A stretch of 64,000 nucleotides of DNA. Origin: Microbacterium hydrocarbonoxydans. GTDB taxonomy: Bacteria > Actinomycetota > Actinomycetes > Actinomycetales > Microbacteriaceae. Shown here piece by piece: positions 39,433 to 48,919 of the stretch (the first letter of the stretch is position 1; every line of letters begins with the position of its first letter). The translations under genes were made by a program, and so were the position numbers. The stretch lies in contig NZ_LR882982.1 of the NCBI RefSeq assembly GCF_904831005.1, forward strand, positions 1,674,001 to 1,738,000, in the 5' to 3' direction. A model generated the notes under the pieces. It was not told where the DNA came from and searched no databases. It worked only from the letters and a program-made list of their open reading frames with translations.

Positions 39433-40061
39433 TCGCGGAGCTCCTTGAGGGTCTCCGCGCTCAGCACGACCTCGACGAGAGCGGTGATGCGATAGCGCCC
39501 GCTGGTCTCCTCCTGCACGATGCCCTCTCGGTCGAGTCGGTCCAGAGCGCTGCGGATCGCGCGCTGCTGCTTCGCGGTGCCGCCGTCGGCCTCGGCGAAG
39601 TAGCTGAGGACGGTCTGCTCGATGTCTTCGATGTCGATGCGCACGGATGCTTCGCCGGCCGCGGACTCCCGCTGATAGACGGTCCGCAGGTGCACGAGCA
39701 CCAGTGTCTCGGCCCGCGAGTAGGGAGCGTCCTTCAGCAGCACGGGCATGTCCACCTCATCGGATCGCAGCTGCTGCTTGTACGCGAAACCGCGTGCATG
39801 GTCCATGACGAGCCTCAGATAGATGTCGTTCAACCGGGACTCGATGACGTGCTGGTGATCGCGCAACAGTGTCCACTCGCGGGGGTTCCGCTCCGCGGCG
39901 ATGAACCGGCGTTGCAGCAGGTGCACCAGCACACGCCTGATCTCGGGATCGAGCGTTCCCCGGTCGCCGGGAAAATGCTCCTCGAGATCCTGCTCCATCG
40001 CCGTGGGGGCGATGAAGACCTCGTCGTCGGCGTCGACCTCGGCCAGATTCTCCTCAGGCAT
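39399..40061 (-). CDS. jetB: JetB / MksE-like protein (DUF4194)
   Basis: 220 residues from ATG at 40061. The DUF4194 pattern is clear: [43 protein letters not shown], then [25 protein letters not shown] and a winged-helix end ([24 protein letters not shown]). It is the MksE-type kite subunit bridging JetA and JetC. The start is inside the last codons of jetA (8-base overlap); GGAGAG sits 9 bases before this ATG, which favours it over the ATG 6 bases upstream. Confidence 0.9.
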   Translation of the reverse strand: MPEENLAEVDADDEVFIAPTAMEQDLEEHFPGDRGTLDPEIRRVLVHLLQRRFIAAERNPREWTLLRDHQHVIESRLNDIYLRLVMDHARGFAYKQQLRSDEVDMPVLLKDAPYSRAETLVLVHLRTVYQRESAAGEASVRIDIEDIEQTVLSYFAEADGGTAKQQRAIRSALDRLDREGIVQEETSGRYRITALVEVVLSAETLKELREWLRAQTAVSR

Positions 40062-41547
40062 CCTCATCCTCTCTCCTGCTGCGGGCGACCACCGTTCCGA
40101 AGGCGAATCGACGCGTGGTGCCGTCTGGTCGCAGAGCGTCGACCGTCGAGATCCCCTCGGCGTCGGTGAGACCGTTGCGGTGGGCGATCTCGAGGAGCCC
40201 GAGCAGGTCCACGGGCCGCCTCGTGGCATCCGGCACGCTGCGGAACGCCTCGGCGAGATCGAACTCTTCACCCAGGCCCGCGACGTACTCCTCGAGCTCG
40301 GCATAGCGCGGCCCGCCCCACGCCCGCGTGTCGCCGTCGACGAAGTCGACGTCGTCGGCATCGGCGAGTGGCGCGGGGGCACGCGGCGGTCGGATGTCGC
40401 TCGTGGTCTGGCGCAGGTGTCCGAGGTCCACCAGAGGCATGCTGCGCACCGGATCGACGACCGTCGCCGAACCCGACCAGCCGTGGAGGCCCGCGATGAC
40501 ATCTCTCAAGAGATCGTCGATCTGGCGGTCGCGCAGCGGATCGTGGGTCTTCACCTGTCCGGTGATGACGTGCGAAGCCCGACGTTGCGCGGCGAGCACC
40601 TCTTCGACGCCCAGCTCGACGCGGCGCCCGACAGCATCCAGCTCGGCGCGCTGCGACCCGTCGAGCATGCGGGCGAAAGGCTGGTCCAGGAGGCCGCTGA
40701 GCTGCTCGGTCAACGCGTCGATGCGATCCGGATCGCCGATCAGTCGCAGGGCGCCCGCGAACGCCCGTCCTTCCGGCGTCGACTGCATCACGTCCTGCGC
40801 CCGCTGCAGGTACTCGCGGAGCACTTCGCCGGTGGGCCGCTCATCGCGACGCAGGTGCGCGACGACGTCGCGTTGCATGGCCTTCAGCGACTCCGCGACC
40901 CGCGTGAAGTCCGCGGGCAGCTCGCGGGCGAGATGCAGCACGTTCTCCGCCTCTTCGAGAAGCTCGTCGTCGTCGGGCGGGTCGACTCGACCCGACTCCT
41001 CGATCCGGGAGATCTCGATGTCGAGAAGGTCGCGTTCGGCGCGGAGACGGGCGAGGCGGCGAACGGGGTCGGCCTCGGCGCTGTCGGAGAGATGCTCGAC
41101 GGCATCGAGCAGCGTGCGCACGCGCGAGTTGGAGACACGGGTGCGCCCGGCGCCCGTGCGGCCCGAGATCTCCAGCGCCTCGACCGCGTGTGCCGACAGC
41201 CGATAGACCTCGACGTCGTCATCGATCTGCTGCACGAGCCACCCGAGCCTGACCCAGTTCCGGCAGACATCTCTGCCGCTGCCCGAGGGCAGGCGCCTGG
41301 AATCGTCGTCACCGTCGCCTCCGCGCAGCTCGTCGAGCACCTCGGCGAGCTCTGCGTGGGCATCTGCGACCGGCACCGATGCGCGATCCGCAGTGAACAG
41401 GATCGTGAGCGACGCCACGACGAACGGAGCGAACCTCCCGTGCAGAAGGTCGAGCGTCGGGGTGCTGAATGCGGCGACAGCGCGCGAATACGCAGCCTCT
41501 GCTCGGGATCCAGTCACCCGATCGAGAGTAGTCGCGACCCCGCGCAC
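40054..41547 (-). CDS. jetA: JetA / MksF-like kleisin (DUF3375)
   Basis: 497 residues. The DUF3375 pattern is recognisable: [33 protein letters not shown] at the N-terminus, [31 protein letters not shown] (winged helix), then a helical middle with SRIEESGR, and the C-terminal [24 protein letters not shown]. Kleisin subunit joining JetB and JetC. GTG at 41547; an alternative GTG lies 30 bases downstream. Only 43 bases separate it from the pdxT stop upstream, on the same strand. Confidence 0.88.
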   Translation of the reverse strand: MRGVATTLDRVTGSRAEAAYSRAVAAFSTPTLDLLHGRFAPFVVASLTILFTADRASVPVADAHAELAEVLDELRGGDGDDDSRRLPSGSGRDVCRNWVRLGWLVQQIDDDVEVYRLSAHAVEALEISGRTGAGRTRVSNSRVRTLLDAVEHLSDSAEADPVRRLARLRAERDLLDIEISRIEESGRVDPPDDDELLEEAENVLHLARELPADFTRVAESLKAMQRDVVAHLRRDERPTGEVLREYLQRAQDVMQSTPEGRAFAGALRLIGDPDRIDALTEQLSGLLDQPFARMLDGSQRAELDAVGRRVELGVEEVLAAQRRASHVITGQVKTHDPLRDRQIDDLLRDVIAGLHGWSGSATVVDPVRSMPLVDLGHLRQTTSDIRPPRAPAPLADADDVDFVDGDTRAWGGPRYAELEEYVAGLGEEFDLAEAFRSVPDATRRPVDLLGLLEIAHRNGLTDAEGISTVDALRPDGTTRRFAFGTVVARSRREDEDA

Positions 41548-41590
41548 CCGCGGTCATGCCGGTACGCCCGGGCGGGTCGCGCGCGCTGCG

Positions 41591-42196
41591 TCACGCGGCA
41601 GCCGATCGTGCCACGACGTGCGCGAGGAACCGCTCGTGGAATCGCGTCTCGCCGTCGACCTCGGGGTGGAAGCTCGTGCCGAGCATCCGGCCCTGCTCCA
41701 CGGCGACGATCGCACCGTCGGACAGCGATGCGAGCACCCGGACCTGCTCCCCCACGCGGACGACGATCGGTGCGCGGATGAACGTCGCTCGCACAGCCGG
41801 AGCCCCGAGCGCAGGCACGTCGAGGTCGGTCTCGAAGGACTCGGTCTGACGGCCGAACGCATTGCGTCGCACCGAGATGTCCATGCCGCCGAACGACTGC
41901 TGCCCCTCGATGCCGTCGACGATGTCCTCTGCCAGGAGGATCAGCCCCGCGCACGTCCCGTAGACGGGAAGGCCGGCAGCGATCGACGCGCGGATGGGCT
42001 CCTGCATCCCGAATGCACGCGACAGCTTGTCGATCACGCTCGATTCCCCGCCGGGGATCACGAGCCCGTCGACGCCCGCGAGCTCGTCGGGGCGGCGCAC
42101 CAGCGCGACATCGGCTCCGAGGCCCGCGAGCAGGGCGGCGTGCTCGCGCACGTCGCCCTGCAGTGCGAGCACTCCGACCCGTGGGCTACCAGCCAC
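41591..42196 (-). CDS. pdxT: Pyridoxal 5'-phosphate synthase glutaminase subunit PdxT
   Basis: 201 residues, class I glutaminase: [13 protein letters not shown] (oxyanion region), [14 protein letters not shown] (catalytic Cys), and [17 protein letters not shown] (His and Glu). It feeds ammonia to PdxS for PLP synthesis from ribose 5-phosphate and glyceraldehyde 3-phosphate. The start overlaps the pdxS end by 11 bases, so the subunits are coupled. jetA follows 43 bases on. Confidence 0.97.
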   Translation of the reverse strand: MAGSPRVGVLALQGDVREHAALLAGLGADVALVRRPDELAGVDGLVIPGGESSVIDKLSRAFGMQEPIRASIAAGLPVYGTCAGLILLAEDIVDGIEGQQSFGGMDISVRRNAFGRQTESFETDLDVPALGAPAVRATFIRAPIVVRVGEQVRVLASLSDGAIVAVEQGRMLGTSFHPEVDGETRFHERFLAHVVARSAAA

Positions 42197-43079
42197 GCTC
42201 GGCCAGGCGGTGCGGCGCGGGGAGGTCGGAGACGTTGATGCCGACCATCGCCTCGCCGAGTCCGCGCGAGACCTCGGCGATGACCTTGGCGTCGTCGAAG
42301 AACGTCGTCGCCTTGACGATCGCCTTGGCTCGCTCGGCCGGGTTGCCCGACTTGAAGATGCCGGAGCCGACGAACACCCCGTCGGCGCCGAGCTGCATCA
42401 TCATCGCGGCGTCCGCCGGAGTCGCGACGCCGCCCGCGACGAACAGTACGACGGGGAGCGTGCCGGTCTCGGCGATCTCGGCGACGAGCTCGTAGGGGGC
42501 CTGCAGCTCTTTCGCCGCGACGAACAGCTCGTCCTTGGGGAGAGCGGTGAGAGCGGCGATCTCACCACGGATCTTCCGGATGTGCTTCATCGCCTCGGAG
42601 ACATCCCCCGTGCCCGCCTCGCCCTTGGAGCGGATCATCGCGGCACCCTCGTTGATGCGACGCAGCGCCTCGCCGAGGTTGGTGGCTCCGCAGACGAAGG
42701 GGACCGCGAAGCCGTACTTGTCGATGTGGTTCACGTAGTCGGCGGGCGAGAGCACCTCGGACTCGTCGATGTAGTCGACTCCGAGCTCCTGCAGCACCTG
42801 CGCCTCGACGAAGTGGCCGATACGTGCCTTCGCCATGACGGGGATCGAGACGGCATCGATGATGCTGTCGATCATGTCGGGGTCGCTCATGCGCGAGACG
42901 CCGCCCTGTGCGCGGATGTCGGCGGGAACCCGCTCCAGTGCCATGACGGCGACCGCGCCGGCGTCTTCGGCGATCTTGGCCTGGTCGGCGGTGACCACGT
43001 CCATGATCACGCCGCCCTTGAGCATCTCGGCGAGACCGCGCTTGACGCGCGAGGATCCGGTGGTGGTCTGTTCGGTCAT
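42186..43079 (-). CDS. pdxS: Pyridoxal 5'-phosphate synthase lyase subunit PdxS
   Basis: 297 residues, strongly conserved (beta/alpha)8 barrel. Catalytic Lys in [11 protein letters not shown], then [41 protein letters not shown] and [34 protein letters not shown]. It builds the PLP ring with PdxT. Shine-Dalgarno AGGAGC before ATG 43079. Divergent from the MocR-type regulator, which is the expected controller. Confidence 0.98.
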   Translation of the reverse strand: MTEQTTTGSSRVKRGLAEMLKGGVIMDVVTADQAKIAEDAGAVAVMALERVPADIRAQGGVSRMSDPDMIDSIIDAVSIPVMAKARIGHFVEAQVLQELGVDYIDESEVLSPADYVNHIDKYGFAVPFVCGATNLGEALRRINEGAAMIRSKGEAGTGDVSEAMKHIRKIRGEIAALTALPKDELFVAAKELQAPYELVAEIAETGTLPVVLFVAGGVATPADAAMMMQLGADGVFVGSGIFKSGNPAERAKAIVKATTFFDDAKVIAEVSRGLGEAMVGINVSDLPAPHRLAERGW

Positions 43080-43193
43080 AAGAGCTCCTGTCGGGGAAGC
43101 ACGATGTGCATGAGTGTGTCGAACGATGTCTCGTTTGATCTAGGCCAAACAGTAGCACTGTCGGTGACGACCTAGAATCGGGGGTGAGGAGAC
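43080..43193. promoter_or_regulatory. Divergent pdxS / MocR-regulator control region
   Basis: 114 bases. It holds an inverted repeat GTTTG-n8-CAAAC (43133-43150) and a partial direct repeat, GATCTAG (43138-43144) and GACCTAG (43169-43175). MocR regulators such as PdxR typically bind paired direct repeats in such regions. A plus-strand TAGAAT at 43173-43178 is a plausible -10 for the regulator gene, overlapping the second repeat; GGTGAGGAG is its ribosome binding site. Confidence 0.45.
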
Positions 43194-44501
43194 ATGAGCG
43201 ACCAGATCACCGGAACCACCGCGGCGGACATCGCCGACAGCGTGCGCGCTCTGCGTGACCGCGGCGTGCTGCGCGCAGGCAGCCCGCTGCCGCCCGTGCG
43301 CGAACTCGCCTCGCTTCTCGGCGTCAACCGCAACACGGCCGTCGCCGCATACCGTCAGCTCGCTCAAGCCGGACTCGTCGTATCCCGCGGACGCGCCGGC
43401 ACGATCATCGCCGGGCATGAGTCGGTGGCTCAAGAGGGGTATGCGCCCGACACCGTTCTGCGCGACGTGGGCACGGGCAATCCCGACCCTCGCCTGATTC
43501 CGGATCCGTCGCCGGCGCTGGCGACGGTCGCCGGGCGACCTGTGCTGTACGGGGAGCCGGTGATCGATCGCAGTCTCGATCAGTGGGCACGTGGCTGGAT
43601 CGCCGAGGACCTTCGTCACCCCGACTTCGGCATCACGATCACGAGCGGCGCGGTCGACGCCGTCGAACGGCTGCTCGCCCAGGCGCTGATGCGCGACGAC
43701 GCCGTCGCGCTCGAAGACCCCTGCTTCCTCGCCAGCATCCACACGGTACGCCTCGGCGGATATCGGGCGGTGCCCGTGCCCGTCGACGACCAGGGGATGA
43801 CGGTCGACGGTCTCCGCGCCGCCTTGGACGCCGGAGTGCGGGCCGTGATCTGCACCCCGCGCGCCCAGAACCCCACCGGCGCCAGCCTGACTGCCACCCG
43901 CGCCGCTGAACTGCGAGCCGTGCTCGTCGAGCATCCGTACGTGCTGGTCATCGAGGACGATCACTTCTCGATGCTGTCGCAACGCCCCTACGAATCCCTG
44001 ATCGGCCCGGATCACCGACGCTTCGCCCTCGTGCGCTCGGTGTCGAAGTTCCTCGGACCCGACATGTGCCTCGCCATCGCCGCGACCGACGCCACCACAG
44101 CCGAGCGCCTCGCGATGCGTCTGAGCCCCGGGACCACCTGGGTGAGTCATCTGCTGCAGCGTCTCACGCTCACCCAGCTCACCGACGACGCGGTGGTCTC
44201 ACAGATCGCCGACGCCCGTGAGCACTACGCCGCACGGAACGAGGCCTTCGCGGCGCGTCTGCGCGTGCACGGCCTCGACTCCCCCGTGACCGACGGCCTG
44301 AGCCTGTGGATCGAGCTGCCGAAGCCCGCACGACTGGTCGCCGAGCGGCTCATGCGGCGCGGCTGGTTGGCTCGCACCGGAGACGACTTCGCCCTGGGCG
44401 AGCGGGCGGATCCCTCCCACCACCTGCGCCTCACCGTGCACGACCTGACGGACGACGACGCCGAGACGCTCGTCAGCGACCTCGTCGCGGCCGTGCGATG
44501 A
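43194..44501 (+). CDS. MocR-family regulator (GntR-type winged helix + aminotransferase fold), PdxR/PtsJ-like
   Basis: 435 residues. The N-terminal winged helix is at about residues 5-70 (LPPVRELASLLGVNRNTAVAAYRQLAQAGLVVSRGRAGT). The rest is a fold type I aminotransferase: TSGAVDAVERLLAQAL, ICTPRAQNPTGASLT, VIEDDHFSMLSQ and the PLP Lys in RSVSKFLGPDM. It senses PLP and controls B6 genes. It sits between divergent pdxST and codirectional pdxY, which points to a B6 regulator; PdxR and PtsJ are the closest described types, and I do not choose between them. Confidence 0.9.
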   Translation: MSDQITGTTAADIADSVRALRDRGVLRAGSPLPPVRELASLLGVNRNTAVAAYRQLAQAGLVVSRGRAGTIIAGHESVAQEGYAPDTVLRDVGTGNPDPRLIPDPSPALATVAGRPVLYGEPVIDRSLDQWARGWIAEDLRHPDFGITITSGAVDAVERLLAQALMRDDAVALEDPCFLASIHTVRLGGYRAVPVPVDDQGMTVDGLRAALDAGVRAVICTPRAQNPTGASLTATRAAELRAVLVEHPYVLVIEDDHFSMLSQRPYESLIGPDHRRFALVRSVSKFLGPDMCLAIAATDATTAERLAMRLSPGTTWVSHLLQRLTLTQLTDDAVVSQIADAREHYAARNEAFAARLRVHGLDSPVTDGLSLWIELPKPARLVAERLMRRGWLARTGDDFALGERADPSHHLRLTVHDLTDDDAETLVSDLVAAVR

Positions 44502-44547
44502 CCATCCGCCGCGGGAGCACTCCCGCCCTCACTGAAAGGATCGGGGA

Positions 44548-45399
44548 ATGAAGGTCCTCTCCATCCAGTCCGCCGTCGCATACGGACATGTCGGAAACTC
44601 CGCCGCGGTCTTCCCGCTGCAGCGCATCGGCGTCGAGGTTCTGCCGGTCTACACGGTCAACTTCTCGAACCACACCGGCTACGGCGCCTGGCGCGGTCCA
44701 CTCATCTCGCCCGATGACGTCCGCGAGGTGATCACAGGCATCGAGGACCGCGGCGTGTTCGGCGAGATCGATGCGGTGCTGAGCGGCTACCAGGGCGGCG
44801 AGGGCATCGGCGACGTGATCATCGACGCCGTGGCGCGCGTCAAGGCCGCCAACCCCGACGCCGTGTACGCCTGCGACCCCGTGATGGGCAATGCGAAGTC
44901 CGGATGCTTCGTCGCCCCCGCGATCCCGATCCTGCTGCGCGAGAAGGTCGTTCCCGCCGCGGACATCATCACCCCGAACCAGTTCGAGCTCGGCTTCCTC
45001 ACCGGCACCGAGCCCGACACGCTGGAGTCGACGCTCGCGTCGGTCGATCTCGCGACCGCGATGGGTCCCCGCACGGTTCTCGTCACGAGCGTCGAACGCC
45101 CCGACCGCGAAGAGGGCACGATCGAGATGCTCGTGGCCGATCGGACCGGAGCGTGGATCGTGCAGACGCCGCGCCTTCCGATGAAGGCCAACGGCTCCGG
45201 CGACGTCACGGCCGCCCTCTTCACGGCGCACTACGTCGAGACCGGCGACGCGAAGGTCGCTCTGGAACGCACGGCGTCCAGCGTCTTCGATCTGCTCACC
45301 GCGACGCTCGAGTCGGGTGCGCGCGAGCTGCAGCTCGTCGAGGCGCAGGAGTTCTATGCGAACCCGCGCATGCAGTTCACCGCACGTCAGGTGCGCTGA
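44548..45399 (+). CDS. pdxY: Pyridoxal kinase
   Basis: 283 residues, ribokinase-like. N-terminal MKVLSIQSAVAYGHVGNSAAVFPLQRIGVEV is the pyridoxal kinase signature. Then GYGAWRG, LSGYQGGEGIGDVI, YACDPVMGN, and the catalytic-Asp region MKANGSGDVTAALF. It salvages pyridoxal to PLP with ATP. Shine-Dalgarno GAAAGGA upstream; 46 bases after the MocR gene, likely cotranscribed. Convergent with the HIT gene (6-base gap). Confidence 0.95.
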   Translation: MKVLSIQSAVAYGHVGNSAAVFPLQRIGVEVLPVYTVNFSNHTGYGAWRGPLISPDDVREVITGIEDRGVFGEIDAVLSGYQGGEGIGDVIIDAVARVKAANPDAVYACDPVMGNAKSGCFVAPAIPILLREKVVPAADIITPNQFELGFLTGTEPDTLESTLASVDLATAMGPRTVLVTSVERPDREEGTIEMLVADRTGAWIVQTPRLPMKANGSGDVTAALFTAHYVETGDAKVALERTASSVFDLLTATLESGARELQLVEAQEFYANPRMQFTARQVR

Positions 45400-45405
45400 C
45401 GCGCC

Positions 45406-45954
45406 TCAGTCCGTCGGCCACGCGGCCGCGACGGCCTCGCGCACCTCGCCGAGGAGTTGGGGCAGGGCCTTCGTCTTGGCGATGATCGGGAAGAAGTTGG
45501 CGTCCGACGTCCACCTCGGCACGATGTGCTGGTGCAGGTGGCCGTCGACGCCGGCGCCCGCGACGGCGCCCTGATTCATCCCGAGATTGAACCCATCGCA
45601 CCGCGACACCTCCCGGAGCACGCGCATGCCGATCTGGGTCAGGGCGCCGATCTCGGCGACCTCTTCCGGCGTGGCCTGGTCGTACGTGCCGATATGGCGG
45701 TACGGGCAGACGAGCAGATGCCCCGAGTTGTACGGGAACAGGTTGAGCAGCACGTACGCGGTCTCACCGCGTGCGACGATCAGCCGCTCGGCATCCGGGA
45801 ACTTCGGGGCCTCGCAGAACGGGCACTCCTCGCGCAGCGGCTCGGGGCCCGCCTGGATGTACGCCATCCGGTGAGGCGTCCAGAGCCGCTGGAACTCGTC
45901 GGGGACGCCCGCGAACTCGCCGGCGTCCTCCCACGGTCCTGAGGGCGTCGTCAC
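45406..45954 (-). CDS. HIT domain protein (AP4A phosphorylase/hydrolase-like)
   Basis: 182 residues. The catalytic histidine triad is [10 protein letters not shown] near residue 140. CPFCEAPKF (C-x2-C) is a zinc-ligand pair near the N-terminus, and [19 protein letters not shown] is the second core region. The actinobacterial family with this layout is usually described as Ap4A phosphorylase. GTG start overlapping the thrS stop (GTGA), so it is coupled to thrS. Confidence 0.9.
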   Translation of the reverse strand: MTTPSGPWEDAGEFAGVPDEFQRLWTPHRMAYIQAGPEPLREECPFCEAPKFPDAERLIVARGETAYVLLNLFPYNSGHLLVCPYRHIGTYDQATPEEVAEIGALTQIGMRVLREVSRCDGFNLGMNQGAVAGAGVDGHLHQHIVPRWTSDANFFPIIAKTKALPQLLGEVREAVAAAWPTD

Positions 45955-47951
45955 GCCAGATCCCCTGCTGTCTGCACGAGCGTGTGCGCGTCGATCGCGG
46001 CGCGGATGCGCGCCACCGCGTCGACGATCGGCACGCCGTTCTCCTGCGTGCCGTCGCGGTAGCGGAACGAGACGGTGCCCGCATCGCGGTCCTTCTCCCC
46101 CGCGATCAGCAGCAGCGGGACCTTGCCGGTCGTGTGCGTGCGGATCTTCTTCTGCATCCGGTCGTCGGAGGTGTCGAGCTCAGCGCGCACGCCCTGGGTG
46201 CGCAGAGTGTCGATGACCTCTCCGAGGTAGTCGGCGAAGTCGTCGGCGACCGGGATGCCCACGACCTGCACCGGCGACAGCCACACCGGGAAGTCACCGG
46301 CGTAGTGCTCGAGGAGGATCGCGAAGAAGCGCTCGATCGAGCCGAAGAGCGCACGGTGGATCATGATCGGACGCTTCTTCTGGCCGTCCTTGTCCATGTA
46401 CTCGAGCTCGAAGCGCTCCGGCAGGTTCGGGTCGACCTGCACGGTCGAGAGCTGCCAGGTGCGGCCGATCGCGTCACGCGTCTTGAGGTCGATCTTCGGC
46501 CCGTAGAACGCGGCCTCGCCCGGCACCTCGGTGAGCTTGAGACCGGATGCCACGGCGACCCGCCGCAGCGCATCGGTCGAGGAGTCCCAGAACTCGTCGG
46601 AGCCGATCCACTTCGACTTCTCGTCGTCCTTCATCGACAGCTCGAGCTCGAAGTCGGTGAGACCGAAGTCACGGAGCATCGAGAGGATGAACTCCAAGAC
46701 CTTCGCGACCTCGCCCTCCAGCTGCTCGGGCGTGACGAACAGGTGCGAATCGTCCTGAGTGAAGCCGCGCACACGGGTGAGGCCGTGCAGCGCGCCGGAG
46801 AGCTCGTTGCGATAGACCGTGCCGTTCTCGGCGAACCGCAGCGGCAGGTCGCGGTAGCTGCGCGCACGCTCCTTGTAGATCAGGATGTGCATCGGGCAGT
46901 TCATCGGCTTCAGGTAGTAGTCCTGGCCCTGCTTGGTGATGTTGCCCTCGTCGTCGCGCTCCTCGTCCATGACGATCGGCGGGTACATGCCCTCCTTGTA
47001 CGTCACGAGGTGGTTCGAGGTGAGGAAGAGGTCTTCCTTGGAGATGTGCGGGGTGTAGACGTAGGTGTAGCCGCCCTCGATGTGACGCTTGCGCGCGTGC
47101 TGCTCCATCTCGCCGCGGACGACGCCACCGCGCGGGTGCCAGACCGACAGGCCCGAGCCGATCTCCTCGGGGAACGAGAACAGGTCGAGTTCCTTGCCGA
47201 GTCGACGGTGGTCGCGCTTGGCGGCCTCCTCGAGGCGGTGCTGGTACTCGCGCAGCTCGTCCTTCGACGGCCAGGCGGTGCCGTAGATGCGCTGCAGCTG
47301 GGGGTTCTTCTCGCTGCCGCGCCAGTAGGCGGCGGCGATACGGGTGAGGTCCCAGCCGTTGCCGATCATGCGGGTGTTGGGCAGATGCGGTCCGCGGCAG
47401 AGGTCCTTCCAGACGACCTCGCCGTCGCGGGTCGTGTTGTCGTAGATCGTCAGCTCGCCCTCGCCGACCTCGACCGACGCACCCTCGGCCGCCTCTTTGC
47501 CACCCTTGAGACCGATCAGCTCGAGCTTGAACGGCTCGTCGGCCAGCTCTGCTCGCGCCTCGTCGTCGGTGACCACGCGGCGCACGAAGCGCTGGCCCTC
47601 GCGGACGATGCGCTGCATCTCTTTCGTGATGGCCTTGATGTCCTCCGGTGTGAACGGGGTGTCGACACCGAAGTCGTAGTAGAAGCCGTCGGTGATGGGC
47701 GGCCCGATGCCGAGGTTCGCCTGCGGGTTGATCCGCTGCACCGCCTGCGCGAGCACGTGCGCGGCGGAGTGACGCAGGATGTTCAGTCCGTCAGGGCTGT
47801 CGATCGTCACCGGCTCGACCTCATCGGCGTCCGTCACAGTCGCGGCGAGGTCCTTGAGGGTTCCGTTGACGCGCATCGCGACGACTGAACGGTCAGAGAA
47901 CAGGGCGAAGCCGTCTTTCGGCTGAGCATTTTCAGGCACTGCACACTCCAT
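45951..47951 (-). CDS. thrS: Threonyl-tRNA synthetase
   Basis: 666 residues, class II. Domains in order: short TGS-like N-terminus, editing domain ([38 protein letters not shown]), catalytic core ([68 protein letters not shown]), and an anticodon-binding C-terminus. Cys/His zinc ligands are in the core. Start: ATG 47951 as annotated, but GTG at 47939 has GGAG 6 bases upstream and may be used. An upstream TAGCCT/TAGACC could hold a -10. Confidence 0.98.
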   Translation of the reverse strand: MECAVPENAQPKDGFALFSDRSVVAMRVNGTLKDLAATVTDADEVEPVTIDSPDGLNILRHSAAHVLAQAVQRINPQANLGIGPPITDGFYYDFGVDTPFTPEDIKAITKEMQRIVREGQRFVRRVVTDDEARAELADEPFKLELIGLKGGKEAAEGASVEVGEGELTIYDNTTRDGEVVWKDLCRGPHLPNTRMIGNGWDLTRIAAAYWRGSEKNPQLQRIYGTAWPSKDELREYQHRLEEAAKRDHRRLGKELDLFSFPEEIGSGLSVWHPRGGVVRGEMEQHARKRHIEGGYTYVYTPHISKEDLFLTSNHLVTYKEGMYPPIVMDEERDDEGNITKQGQDYYLKPMNCPMHILIYKERARSYRDLPLRFAENGTVYRNELSGALHGLTRVRGFTQDDSHLFVTPEQLEGEVAKVLEFILSMLRDFGLTDFELELSMKDDEKSKWIGSDEFWDSSTDALRRVAVASGLKLTEVPGEAAFYGPKIDLKTRDAIGRTWQLSTVQVDPNLPERFELEYMDKDGQKKRPIMIHRALFGSIERFFAILLEHYAGDFPVWLSPVQVVGIPVADDFADYLGEVIDTLRTQGVRAELDTSDDRMQKKIRTHTTGKVPLLLIAGEKDRDAGTVSFRYRDGTQENGVPIVDAVARIRAAIDAHTLVQTAGDLA

Positions 47952-47997
47952 CTGGGTCTGGGTCTAGGCTACTCGCATGCCCGACGGCTGCTGACCG

Positions 47998-48357
47998 TCA
48001 CGACGCGACATCGGATGCGGTGTCCGCCGCGGTCGGGGCCAGGATGATGATCGCCGCACCGACGAGCGCGATCGCCGAACCGACCCAGTCCCATACCGTG
48101 GGCTTGAATCCGTCGACGATGATCCCCCATGCGAGCGACCCGGCGATGAACACACCGCCGTACGACGCGAGCACCCGCCCGAAGTTCGCATCCGGTTGCA
48201 GCGCGGCGATGAACCCGTATGCCCCGAGCGCCATCACGCCGAGCACCGCGAACACCCACCCTCGGTTCTCCTTCACCGCCTGCCAGATGAGCCAGGCGCC
48301 ACCGATCTCGGCGACGGCCGCGAGCACGAAGAGGATGCTGATGCGCAGTACGGTCAT
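47998..48357 (-). CDS. YnfA-family (UPF0060) membrane protein
   Basis: 119 residues with four transmembrane helices: [58 protein letters not shown] and [16 protein letters not shown]. Small-multidrug-resistance-like family; the E. coli homologue has reported efflux activity, but its role here is unknown. ATG at 48357; divergent from the DoxX-like gene. Confidence 0.9.
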   Translation of the reverse strand: MTVLRISILFVLAAVAEIGGAWLIWQAVKENRGWVFAVLGVMALGAYGFIAALQPDANFGRVLASYGGVFIAGSLAWGIIVDGFKPTVWDWVGSAIALVGAAIIILAPTAADTASDVAS

Positions 48358-48443
48358 GCACTCAGTGTGGCAAAGACCGTCCTCACCATCGATGCGTGGG
48401 CGGGTCGGCGCGCTTCGCGCAGCGTCGCGGGTAGCGTGAACGG

Positions 48444-48863
48444 ATGCTCACAGCACTGGCGCGTTGGATCCTCGCACTCGCACTCGGCGCGATCGGCGTC
48501 GTGCATTTCGTGAGCACCCGAGGCTTCCGTGTGGTGGTGCCCGACTGGGCCACCCGGCTGACGCGCCTCGACAAGGACGCGATAGTGATCGCCTCGGGAG
48601 CCGCGGAGGTCGCCCTCGCGATCGGCCTTCTCACTCTGCCCGAGGAGCGGCGACGCATCGGGTTCGCGACGGCCGCGTTCTTCGTCGCGGTCTTCCCGGG
48701 CAATGTGCATCAATGGCGCACGCATCGATCGACGCCGGGACTCGACACCGAGGCACGACGGTTCGGCCGGCTTCTCCTTCAGCCCGTCCTCGTGCTGTGG
48801 GCGCTGTGGTCGACCTCCGAGCCCGTTCCGACGCGGCGGCGATCGGGCCGTCGTACTCGCTGA
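48444..48863 (+). CDS. DoxX-like small membrane protein
   Basis: 139 residues with four hydrophobic helices: [60 protein letters not shown] and [13 protein letters not shown]. The pattern (GIVHF-like first helix, [12 protein letters not shown] second, FPGNVHQW third) fits DoxX-like proteins. Function unknown; possibly redox-linked, as proposed for DoxX. 56 bases before the photolyase gene. Confidence 0.8.
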   Translation: MLTALARWILALALGAIGVVHFVSTRGFRVVVPDWATRLTRLDKDAIVIASGAAEVALAIGLLTLPEERRRIGFATAAFFVAVFPGNVHQWRTHRSTPGLDTEARRFGRLLLQPVLVLWALWSTSEPVPTRRRSGRRTR

Positions 48864-48919
48864 TCAGCAGCACGCGCAACCCCACCCGGTCGGGCGGTCT
48901 TCCAGGTGAGAATGGAGCC

